A DNA stretch of 64,000 bases from Tetradesmus obliquus. Lineage: Eukaryota; Chlorophyta; Chlorophyceae; Sphaeropleales; Scenedesmaceae. Under the pieces are notes generated by a model. It searched no databases, was not told the DNA's origin, and worked only from the letters and a program-made list of their open reading frames with translations. Below, in pieces: positions 36,521-47,787 of the stretch. Each line of letters opens with the position of its first letter. The stretch's first letter is position 1. Location of the stretch: NCBI GenBank assembly GCA_030272155.1, contig CP126191.1:8950501-9014500 (forward strand), read 5' to 3'. A program made the position numbers and the translations under genes.

Positions 36521-37059
36521 TGTGTTCACTGCTTGCCGGCATAACACATGCACAGCACTACTGGGTTTGTGATCGACAGATGTTAAACAACCGAGATTTC
36601 AGGGAAGCTACGCCCATAGTACAAGTCGCAGCATGGTTTGTGAAGATGGCATACAGGGTACTATACGCAGCCGGTTGGGTGTGTCTGCCCACTTGTCAGT
36701 ACAAGGGAAGTGGGGTTTGGGTTTATGGCCCACGCACGAATTTGTGTCAAATGGCAGCTGCAGGCCCCTTATGCAGCAGCCCTCTGCTGCTGCTGGCGCG
36801 CACAGATGGCGCTTTTTTTGATTGGTGAAACTGTACTTTTGGATGAAGCTGCCGCAGCTGCATGCCGTCATTGGTATACTGCAAGTGGCCTTTAGCGTGC
36901 TTCCTGCCAACCTGATGTTTGTAAAGCCATGCAAAGCGTGTATTGTGAAAGTGCAACAATCAACTCCATGCTGATGATTGAGCCTGACCATGAACAGCTC
37001 TCTTCCTGTGTAGACTTGCATTTGTGGAGGACTGCTGTTATTTCATCTTTGACTTTTTT
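36521..37059. other. Spacer after secreted gene A
   Basis: No gene could be supported. One short plus-strand frame (about 36647-36700, MAYRVLYAAGW) could be a first exon for the relic that follows, but there is no evidence linking them. Confidence 0.3.
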
Positions 37060-37866
37060 CAGGAGCAGTGCCTGCCACACAGTGTGTGTCCTGCACATGT
37101 GACAGCCTGCAAGGCTTCCCCAGCATTACAGCATCCTGCCGTCTGTGCAGTCAAACGTACATGCGCTCTGGGGTTGAGGGCGGCACTGCAGCACTGGTAC
37201 GATACTGTTATATGTCAGCATTGCTGTGCACAGCCGAACCCTGCTTATGCCAGCCGCAGCAGTTGCCTTGCTGGTGCAGGCGCATGTATGATGCTGTGTC
37301 TTCATATGGTCCTGCGCTGTGCAAGTGACGACATGAAACGTTCAGAGCACCCGGTGACATGGCATGTCGGGCAATGCTCGATATGGGCATCTATAAGAGT
37401 GATGCAGTGCTTTTCTGCGGGTTGTCATTCAGATTGTTTGTCAGTGGGTGATTTTCTGACCTGCCCTCACAAACGCGGTGCCGCATGTGCAGACATGATG
37501 TCCTCACAGGCCTCCTATGCGGACCTGTGACAGGACTCCTGTCCGGACGGCCTGATAAGTGTGATGTTGCCTTGAGACATTGACAAGCTCAGGATTCGAG
37601 TGCAGGATACGGAAGTTTTGCATTGGGCAGCAGTGCGATTGGATCCTGCAGGGAATACTTTGGACTGCTCCAAAGTTTGTGCTGGGCAGCTGCCCACTGC
37701 AGTGGGTCAATCAGAAGTGCTGGCAGCTGCTGTGGCATATGACAGCACTGCAATGTGCCAGATGCTCATCGAAGTTAAAGATGTTCTTGTGTGCTGCTCA
37801 TTGGCGCGAAATGATGGGTGCCGGAGGCAGGAGCTTTGGGTGCGAGGAGCAGGTGTGACCCTTTAA
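37060..37866 (+). pseudogene. Relic or small third member of the secreted GCC-repeat family
   Basis: Two exon-like stretches are visible. The first (about 37062-37200) follows a good acceptor (TTTTTTCAG) and reads QCVSCTCDSLQGFPSITASC then RLCSQTYMRSG. That matches the CxxC...S..CxxC...Y spacing of the repeat near the end of copies A and B (SCIACQPGY, SKSCIQCTGKSY). The second (about 37599-37866) reads GNTLDCSKVCAGQLPTAVGQ onward and ends in a stop at 37866. No signal peptide exon or flanking family domain was found, so it is either a broken copy or a short derived gene. Confidence in the family link is moderate, and low for expression. Confidence 0.35.
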
Positions 37867-38369
37867 GCACCAAGAGTGAGAGCTTTAAGCATGCTTGCTT
37901 AGTACGATGGTGTATACACCCAGGTCTGAACTATGATGTTTCACCACTTGATCGCGCAGTAAACGTTCACGCTTCGCCCAACGATTGAGTACTTCTTGTT
38001 GTACGGAACGAGTCAGCCTGCATAACGTGTATAGCACTGAAGAGCACAAGTTGGGAGACTGGTTTAATAAGGTCAGGTCTGCGGCGCGTTGATGATGTGG
38101 AGCCCAGCCAGGCCGTGGCCTGGCCATAACATTGGCAGCACTGGGCCTGGCAGAAGCTGCTGTGCACTGTCGTTGCACGCTGCCGCGGTTCAAGAACCCG
38201 TGCATAACACCAGACGACTGATGTTAGGCTTTCCTGCAAGCATCAAACAGCAACAGCACAATGACGTGCTGACTGACTGCAGGCACACAGTGCGTCACCC
38301 GTCACACATCAAGCTTACTGATTTGGTGGATCATTGGTGCTTCTTACCTGCAGGCCAGCAAATAACCTG
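37867..38369. other. Spacer before secreted gene B
   Basis: Presumed promoter and 5' UTR of copy B. No coding sequence or clear element was recognised. Confidence 0.4.
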
Positions 38370-41025
38370 ATGCTGAAACGTGTGGCGTGGTTGGTGCTGC
38401 TGGCAGTGCCCTTCTGCTGCCAAAATGTGCGGTCTGCGCCCTGCACAGCAGGTGAGCTCCACAGCAGCTGCCTTGTCAGCGCTACTGTCACTGCACGGTG
38501 CAGTGCTCCATCTGCAGCATGCTTGAGGTGCCTGTTTGTACACCGGCTTCTTGCTTGCCTGCGCTTCTGAAGCAAGCACATGATATGAAACATGTGCATG
38601 CTCACAACAACCAGTTACGCTTGTGTTACCCCTACCCCTCAATGACTGATCTGCTGTGACTGTGCTTGCAGGAAACTCCCGCTTTGTGCTGACATCTGTC
38701 TCCGGCGGGCAGCACTGCCCCTCCACTGAGCTGGCAGTTGCATGGCCTTCCATCAACATTAAGCAGCAGGCCGACTGCAACTACACCTTCAGTGGCTTGA
38801 AGCACCTCTTCGAATACCATGTGACATTCGCCCAGGTGGATTACCCCACCCGCGGCGGCACCAGGCGACCCTATGTTGCCTTGAAGGACACAAAAATGGA
38901 CGCTTCATCTGATGCCTCTGGCAGCAACAGCTACAGAACGTATGATCTGGTTGATCGCTACCGCAATGATACGCTGAGCGGTTTCTTGGCATCCTGGGTG
39001 TATGTGGGCTTGCCCTGGCTGGCTACAGGGCCCTTTGGGCCCACCACCAGCACACCTGGCAACTACACTGCAAGCCCTGCAGGACCTAGCAGCTTCAACC
39101 TGCTCAGTAAGGACACTGGCTGCACATTTACATACAGGATTGTCTCCGGCAGCTTTGCAGGACTCAAGCCCACACCATGCAAGCCAGGAAGCAGCAGCGA
39201 CTGTCCTGCAAGCGGCAGCTGCGGCCCAGGAAAGTACCAGCAGCAAGATGCGGTGTCAACAAACGTCTGTGTGCTGTGCCCTGCTGGCACATACAGCAGC
39301 AGCAACAGCAGCAAGGAGTGTGCCCCTTGCAAGGCAGGCGCTGTAGCTGCAGCAGTAGGTTCTACTAGCTGCCAGGCCTGCGCTGCTCCCCTGGTCGCTA
39401 GCTACTACAGCCCCACTGCGTGTGTGCCAGTTTGTGACAAGCAGGATGACTACAACTTGCCCACGTTTGGCCAGAATGTTATCTACAACAACGGCCAGGC
39501 GTGCGATATGGCAGTGTGCCCGAATGGCACCGTATCTTCCCCGAACAACGAATGCCTGGCAGCGCAGAACGGAAACCTGTGTGTGGCTGTGTCTGCTGCT
39601 GGCAGCACCACCTGCAAAGCCAAGGCAGAGTCCAGCATGAGCAAAGACACACAGACTGGTGGCTGGGGTGGTGCAGTCCTGCAGCTGGACTCCGCAGATA
39701 CCTCTGCTGCTGTGTGCAGCACGGGTGTCAAGCAGCTTGCAGCCTGGCTGGGCGGCAGGCAGACTTGGCTGGGGTTCAACTTCACACAGGTGAGGTTTAG
39801 GCACCATGGTTTAGCAACTGCAGCCAAGAAGGGATGCTGCCAGTGCGTGCCTTGCTAAACTTGCTGGGACATAGCAAGCTGCATTTCCCACGCTTGATCT
39901 GCTGTGGCAGATTGAGCAGCAGCTGTGGTGCGCACAATGAGTACAGCCATGTATCTGTCTTTGCAGGCCACCTGCACGGTGTGCTGCCATTTTTCAACCA
40001 CACCCCTCTGCTCTCCGCAGCACATGCAGCACAACTCATGCCGTCTTGCCAAACAGTCTGCACCGGCAACAACTGACACGCCGCTGGTTTGTGTGCCACC
40101 ATGCAGTGGGGCGCTAACTTTGCGCCTGGCGGTTACTACGCACCAATCTACGGCCTGCAGTGGCAGGCGCTAGGCTCACTGAACGGCAGCAACCTGATGT
40201 CCTACCCCATCTGCGGCAATGCACATGGAGGGCCTGGGCCCCAGAAGATGCTCACGCAAGGGCGGGGCACTGTGCTTGGTGAGTGAGGCAAGCAGCGCTG
40301 CTGCTGCGGATTCCAAACTCAGCATGGTCCAGTGGTGCACTGAACAGACACCTGGTGGATAGGAGGTGCTGCTTTTTGGCGTGGCATTCTGGCGCTGCAT
40401 TGGTGTTGCAGTGGAGCTCCTGCCATGTTGGCATTCATGGCAATGGGTACATATGCAACAATGTTCAATCGCACGTCACATTCCTCACCTGAGCTGCTGC
40501 TGCTGTTGCTGCTGTCCGTCGAAACGTGCAGACTCCACAGCCTACCTGTTCCAGAGCCTGCTGTCTGCGCCTCCCCCAGGCACCAGACCGGACGCCTACA
40601 TCGACCGCATCGCATTCCGCGTCATCGTAGAAAAAGGCAGCCGGCCAGACCAGATCAGCACCACCTGGTTCAGGGACGGCTCGATGGGCAACTGCCCGTA
40701 TGTTACATCACTGTCTGCGCGGCGTACGGCTGGCGGGGATTTAGCGACAGGCACTTGCCGGCTCACCTTCAAAGTGTTATCAGGCTCTATCCTCGGGGCA
40801 GCAGCTGCAAGCGGTAGCACGCAGTGCCCAGCTGGCACCTACACAGTGAACCATGCGGCTGGTGCCAGGTCGTGCATTGCCTGCCCTCCCGGCAACGTTG
40901 TGGCCAGTGACGGCAAGAGCTGCAGCCAGTGCACGGGGAACAGCTACACCAACACCTGGGGCGCCGCGAAGTGCCTGCCATGTCAGAACCCAAGTTACGG
41001 CAACGATTACTGCTTCTCAGGCTGA
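38370..41025 (+). CDS. Secreted cysteine-rich GCC2/GCC3-repeat protein, copy B (intact)
   Basis: Four exons (38370-38451, 38672-39789, 40107-40278 and 40532-41025) give 621 residues. The N-terminus MLKRVAWLVLLAVPFCCQNV is a signal peptide. The conserved domain follows (GGQHCPSTELAVAWP, DCNYTFSG, YPTRGGTRRPYVAL), with several NxT/S sites, then paired cysteines in GCC2/GCC3 style (CVLCPAGTYSS, CAPCKAGA, SCQACAAPL, SCIACPPG, SCSQCTGNSY). There is no membrane segment after the signal peptide, so it is probably secreted to the cell wall or matrix. It is a tandem paralog of the gene at 34062-36520. The final exons have exactly equal length (494 nt). Intron 2 (39790-40106) is absent from copy A. I know of no assigned function. 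Confidence 0.85.
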
Positions 41026-42081
41026 CCAACCAGCCTGGAAGGCAGCGTACTTTGCTGGAAGGCCCTGTGAGTGAGTGACTACCCAGGCAGCTCTGCAGCT
41101 CCTGGGTATGTTAAGGCTGGAGAGGGCGTGTGTGGCCAGGGGCGCGCCCCTGGGCTCCACGCCCTCTACCTTGTCGGGCCACGGCTGGCATGTACAGAAG
41201 CAGCAGTTTGTGTGGTGCTGGGGCGACAGTGACAGTGATGATTGTTGGTGGTAACTTTTGTGTGGGTGGAGTCTGTAGAGCGTTGCACCTTGGCATGTTT
41301 GTGCATAAACCACGCGCGACTTTCACTGAACTGGAAATAAGGAGGCTAGCAGTAACAAGCCTGCTGGACCGTTGGGTGGCACAATTGCCTGCTGTTCTGC
41401 AAAGAATGGAGCTTCAGTCAAGCATCGATGGGGGTTCAAAGCTTCAAACTCTCATGGTCATGCTCATGGTTCTCTCCATATCATTGCTTGCCTGAATTGC
41501 AAGATAGACTGTTATCACTACCATCATTATGAGACGCTGCAATCAGATGATGGCTCGTCACACTGTACTGTGGACATGGTGGATGAAAAGGGACATTGTT
41601 ACCACTGGTAATTTCATGCTCATCATATCTGAGATAAGCCATGACACACTTTAGTGCAAGCGTGTGATGCTTGTTGCAGCCATAAAACGTTGTAACCTTG
41701 AAGTGAGCAGTTCCATGCTGTGTGCTGCTGCTTTTCAAATGCCGGTGGCTCTGGACATCCGCATGTCTGTGACAGTGCCGGCCACTGCAAACACCCAGTG
41801 ACACGCTATGCCGCGCCGCATGCATGCACGCCTTCATAGTCACCACACCTCACCAACACACACACACCATTGTGCCACAACTGCACATCTGCATGCGCCT
41901 GCAACATGCATGCACTTTGACTCAAGACACCAGCTGCTCGCGCCATCACACTAGCTTTGTTGCCGCTCCATTGGGGCGCGGAACCGATGGCGTTGATAAA
42001 TTACATCGCATGCAGGTTACACCGGGCACACTCTCTCATATAAAGTAAGCTATGGCTGGATGGGAAACACGATGATGATGA
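41026..42081. other. Intergenic region between convergent genes
   Basis: This holds the 3' UTRs of secreted gene B (plus) and DHX37 (minus). TTACA at 42001-42005 and 42017-42021 are UGUAA signals for DHX37, about 65-80 nt past its stop. TGTAA near 41691 could serve gene B. A strong hairpin lies at 41122-41166. No coding sequence was seen. Confidence 0.55.
41122..41166. other. Two-part GC-rich hairpin
   Basis: An 18-nt perfect palindrome (CCAGGGGCGCGCCCCTGG, 41136-41153) is nested inside a perfect 9-bp outer stem (GAGGGCGTG 41122-41130 with CACGCCCTC 41158-41166). It lies about 100 nt past the stop of secreted gene B, in its 3' UTR or just beyond. It could act as an RNA structure, a terminator-like element or a small-RNA precursor. 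Which of these applies is not shown. Confidence 0.7.
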
Positions 42082-43651
42082 TCACGCAAGCTTGCCCTTC
42101 TTGCGCTTCTTCCCAGAAGCACTGCTCCCACCAGCACTGCCACCGCCCGCAGCAGCTGCCGCACTTCTAGCAGCACTGCCGCCTCCTGCATCTGCTGCCA
42201 TCGCCGCTGCCTGCTGCAGCAGCTGCGGCCAGATGCTGTCCAGCACGTGCCGCTGCTGCTGCTTCACCCACAGTGACAGCTGCTGCTTTAGGAAAAGCGG
42301 CTGCTGCGCCCATGCAGCAGCGAGGGCTGCTCGGCTGAACACCTGCAGAGTGATGCACAGACAGAGAGGCCTCATCATACCAGCCGAACAGCAACTGATG
42401 TGTACAAGCAGCTCAGGCTATAAGAACAATGAGACTGGCATACACGCATCGCGCAGCAGTGCCCTGATGAACACTTAGCACATTTTCGCAGCCACATAAC
42501 AAAGCAAACGGGCCCATCATGCGCGCACGGTCTGTGGTGCACAGCCCAGCAGCAAACAGCTTGGCGCTGGGTATGCATTGACAGACCTGCCTTCATCTGT
42601 CGACCTGCTGCGCAGCCCAGCAGCATACACCTCTACACCGGCTATGCATTGTTAAACCTGTGCCTTCACGCATCACTCTGCTGCGCAGCTCACCTTGCGG
42701 CCCTGCAGTGCAGCCAGCAGCTCTCCAACCCTAGGCAGGCCCTGCAGCTCCTGCCTTGCAGCAGTAGCAGCAGGCGCCAGCAGCACCCCAGCCAGCGCTG
42801 CTGCTGCCGGCAGCACCCTACCAGCCAGCAGCGCAGCGCCAAACACTGCAGCGCAGCTGGGCTCGTCTGGGTGTGGCAGCAGCAGCCGCGGCAGCTGCCA
42901 GCTGTGCTGGCTGTAGGCTGCGTCGTGCCAGGCGAGCACGCAGTCGACTTCTGGCTGGTAGAAAGGCGCCGGCTCTGAGAGAGGCTCCGACACTGCAGGG
43001 CAGCAGGGAGGTCAGCAGCAACGGCAGTGACAGTTGAGCAGAGATGGTATGTTGCCGTGGTGCACAAACACGAAGTGAAGCAGCATGTAAGATCAACGGT
43101 GCCGGTGGTGTGTGGTGTGTGAGTGTGTGTGTGTGGGGGGGGGGGGGGGGGGAGGGGAGCATACAGCATGCTGCAATGTGTCATATGCTACGCTGCTGTA
43201 GTTGGCTCAGGAGCATACAGCCAGGCGCCCAACACAAACACAGAAACACCCTGCTCTGTGCTGTGAGTTGTAACACATTCAACGCATCGCATGCACCAGC
43301 ACGAAGGCTGCAGCAGCAGTACACCAGTAGTAGGCGGGGGTCCCCCACATACTACTACACCCCTTGCCAGGCCCCACGCACCCTTGCACAAGCTGCTGCC
43401 ACAATCTGCCAGCCACTGCGGCTCAATGGCCGTCACCAGCGCCATATATGGCCGCTTCGCTGTGCGCACGATGTCCCCATACACCACATACTCGGGCGCT
43501 GTCTTGGCCAGGCAGCTGCGAGGGTGCAGGAACACTTCCTCCGCTAGGCAGGCTGGGCTGTAGCGCACCGCGTGGCGGCCTTGTCGGCCGTCGCTTGCGA
43601 GGCGAGCCACATAGTCGGCTGACCGCACGCGGCGCGACACCTGTACGCCGT

Positions 43652-43692
<41 letters not shown>

Positions 43693-44644
43693 GCACACCA
43701 GGCAGAGGCAGGTGTGTGGTGTCAGACTCAACGATGTACCCTGCATGTGCCCCCCTCTGGTGTGTGCGGCATGCCATGTTGTCACGATGTCATGTTGTCA
43801 TGTCTTACGGCTAGATGCTGCACAAGTGACTCTGCTAGAAAGTCAGTGCTACCTGGGCTCTGGGCTGTTCCTGCTTCCTCTCGCAATGCCACCCTTTTTG
43901 CTGACTCTTATCAAAACACCCACCTGGTCACACCAGCCAGCAGCCAGTGCACGCCGCAGCACCTCCAGGGTTCTGGCAGAGGGCGCAGGCAGCGGCTGAG
44001 TCAGCTGCTGCGGCCCAACCTGCTGCACAGCCGCCAGCAGCAGCTGCAGCAGCTGCAGCGCCGACGCCTGCTCGCCGCCGCTGCTGCTGCCGCCGCTACC
44101 CTGCTGCTCCTGCTGCTGCAGGCCGGGTGCATGCCCCAGAGCCAAGCCTTGCTGCCCGCTTGCCTTACCCTGCTGCTGCTGCAGCTGCAGCAGTGTGCGG
44201 CCTAGCTGCTGCCGCAGCTGGCTCATCTCTCGCAGATGTCTAGCATGCAGGAAGTTCGCCGCACAAAACTCCTCCGCCTCCCCAGCTGCTGCTGCTGCCT
44301 CATACGCGCACAGCACATTCAGGCTGCTGATTGCATCGCCGTGCGAAGACCTAAACCTGAAGTGAGCCTGTGAGGCTGACTGGGCACGCTTTTTGTTCTC
44401 TGCTTTTGCAGCAGCTGCAGCAGCAGCGGCCTCCGCTGCAGCTGCTGCTGCCGCAGGGTCATCATCAGCCGCTCTGCCCGCCTGCTCAGATTCTTTGGCT
44501 GCTGCTGCTGACTCCATTTCCGAGCCCAGGGCATCTATGTGCATGAAGGGGCTCTCTAGGGACAGTGCTGCTGCCAGTGCAACTGCATACGGCAATGCCT
44601 TCACCACTGCTGCTGCTGACACACCACTGAGCTGCCCTGCACCA

Positions 44645-44676
<32 letters not shown>

Positions 44677-47600
44677 GCCCTGCCGCTGCTGCCAGAGTGC
44701 TAGCTGCAGCAGCATTCTGCTGTGGCGAGGCGTGATAGGGAACACTGCCATCGCACGCCCCAATGCAGTGAGCTTGCCGACACCTGCTGCTGCTGCTGCA
44801 GCCGCCGATTGCTGGGGTTTAGGGTTGTGCTGTGGCTGTGGGTCAGGGCTTAGGGCTCTGAGGGCCAGCAGGCAGCTGGTGGCAGACCTGAGGGCTTCGG
44901 CCTCTGGGGGTGAAGGGAAGGGGAAGTTGGACACCTGCATTAGCATAGCAGCAGGCACACAACAGCAGCAGGTGTGGGACTTCTTGCCAGTCATGCGTGT
45001 CCCAAGCCATGACAAACACCGACACTGGGTGCTCGGCAGGATGCAGGATTCATGATGTGCTGCACCCCGCTGATTCTAGCTGCCACAATGTTCCTGCTGC
45101 ACTGAGCAATTGATTGCACACTGTGTCAGCATATCAGCACAACGCTGGCATTACACCTGCAACACTTGTAGTTGCGCCCTGCGCTGCCAGCTGATGCATT
45201 GTGTGTGAATTCATTTCCAGAGATGGCGACTGACAAGTCAAAATTGGTCAAAAAACTAACTGGAGCACACACACGCACCCGGTCAGCCCCCATGACCTTC
45301 AGCAGCAGCACCACCCAGAGAACGAATGACAGCTGGCACATAATGCTTAGTCAACACCAGCGGGAACAGAAAAACACACACACGCACCTTATCTACACCC
45401 ATGGCCTTCAGCAGGAGCACCACCCCCTCCAGCGGCGTTTTTGCAATCTCGGGGTCGCTGTGCTGCCGGAAGTTGTCATTAAAGTGTGCCGAACTGAACA
45501 GCCGGTACACGTGGCCGGGCCCTGTGCGGCCCGCGCGCCCCGCCCGCTGCTCTGCTGCTGCTTTGCTGACCCAGTCTACTGCGTAGCGTGCTACTGCTGC
45601 ACCCGAGTGGGCCTCCAGCAGCTTCTGTTTGGAGCGGCCAGCATCCACCACGTACCTGCGGGGCAGTGGAGAAGTGAGAAGGAGTGTAGGAGAGGAGCGA
45701 GAGACAGCGTGAGCACACTACATGCGGCAGAGTAAGATGCTGATGCTCATGCTCCTTGACGCTGCAGCAAAATGCAACCGCAAACAGCAGATCTACTGTG
45801 TACACGTATATCAAAGCTATACAAACAAGCAGCTGCAAGGTGTGCCGCCCACCCCACCTGATGCCGGGAATGGTGATAGACGTCTCAGCCACATTTGTTG
45901 CCACAACAATCAGGCGATGGCCCGCAGGCACCGGCTGAAAAACAGCCGCCTGCTGCGCCTGCGGCAGCATTGCATATAGCGGCAGCACGTGCACCGGCGC
46001 TGCCACCCGCTGCTGCTGCTGCTGCCCTGTTGCCGCCCCCCGCTGCTGGCTGATTGTCCCACCGCCGCCAACGTCCTGTGTGTTATTTGACGTGTTATGT
46101 AACGACAGGCCGTAAACCGCCTCAAACCGCGCCTCGGCTGCTGCCAGCTCCTCTGGGGTCCAATTATCGCCTCCCATCACTTGAACCTCTTCCTCATCTT
46201 CATCTTGCTCAAGAAGGTCAAAGTCATCAACGGCAGCAGCAGCAGCATCTCCAGCAGCAGCATCCAGCAGATCCTGCTCCAGCGCAGCATCTGCTGCATC
46301 TGCTGCAATCTCCGCTGCATCTGCGCCTGCTGCTGCTGCATCTGCGGCCTCCTCGTCCTCTGCTGCTGCGTCGACGGCAGTGCTTGCAGCAGCAGCAGCA
46401 GCAGCAGCTCCGCCGCGTGTGCGCTTGGCAAAAGCCTGGCGTATGCGCCGCACTGCAACTTGCACCTCCCGCTGGCCTGTTAGGAACAGCAGGATGCCGC
46501 CACCAGGCAGCTCCTGGTGGATGCGGCACACCTGCAGGCAACAACAATAACAATGTAACAATATATAACAATGTAACAATGTAACAAGAAGCGGCGTGTC
46601 ACATGGGTCAAGTAGGTGTTGATATCAATTGATCAGCTGGGTTTGGTGAATGCGGCGCCTACACAGGCAGGGCTGTGCAGATCCAGGTGGAGCGCTTGCA
46701 CAGCAGCCAATATCAATGCATCGCTGGCACTGCAGATGTGCGCTAGGGCTCACACTGCCGCACCTTGCGCACTGCTGTGGCCAGATAGTCGTCCAGTTCC
46801 GTGTGCTTTGCAAAGTGGATCGTCACCGGGAACTGCCGCGCAGGCACACTCAGCACGGGCGGCGGCCGCGCAAACAGCCGGCTATTCTCTGTGAAGTCAC
46901 TCGTGCGCAGCGTGGCACTCATGATGATGAGCTTGAGGGGATAGACAGGGCCCAAGCCGCCAGCAGCAGCAGCTGCAGCGCCTCCTGCTGCTGCTGCTGC
47001 TGATGTGTTGGCTGGCGCTGGCGGCTGGCCGGCTGCGAGCCACTGCTCGTGCAGCCGCCGGCGCAGCGGCACCAGCCGCGACAGCATGCCTGCAGTTACA
47101 GGAGAAGCATGAATGCATGAATGCATGTATGCCTGAGCTTGTGGATACAAAGGATTGAGAGAGAGGCGTGACAGCATGCCTGCGATCAAGACAGCGGCGC
47201 CAAATGCGTGCACGGCATAAGGTTCCGGGCATGGGAGCATTGTAAAGCAACAGACCGCCGGCGCAGCAGCACCACGCGAGACAGCATGCCTGCGTAAGTA
47301 CAGCCGACAAGGTGCACTAAGTACAGCATGAGCTGCAGAACAGTGTTTGAAGCGAAGATAAGGACGGAATGCGCACCAAACATGGCAGGACGCCTTCCTG
47401 ATCCAGCACTGAAGCGAAGTCTGTGAGTTCAGCAAGGCCTGGCATGCAAGCTCTCCTGCCATCCACCTAGCAGCAGGTCTGTCTTGACGGAGCGCACGCG
47501 CAACGCACGCAGTTAGTGGCTACTAAAAAAACAAAAGGAGCAAGTAATCGTGCATCCACCCACCCAGCAGCAGGTCTGTGTTGAGGGAGCGCTCGTGCGC

Positions 47601-47735
47601 CTCATCCAGCAGAATGGCGCTGTAGCCCCGCAGCAGGAAGTCGGACTGCAGCTGCCGCATGAGCACGCCGTCAGTCATGAAGCGGATGGCACTCTCAGAG
47701 CCCACACGCCTGTCGTGGCGCACCTGCACAAGCAT

Positions 47736-47787
<52 letters not shown>

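Noticed and set aside
43135-43690. Plus-strand open frames over the 43.0-44.0 kb region
   Set aside because: They are shadows of DHX37 exons and CAG tracts, lacking motifs or splice logic on that strand.
43849-43923. Extension of the DHX37 exon 10 frame past 43924
   Set aside because: The open frame continues for 25 codons, but WCDQ followed by a GTGGGTG donor splices in phase 0 to VSRRV, matching the family. The extension has no similarity.
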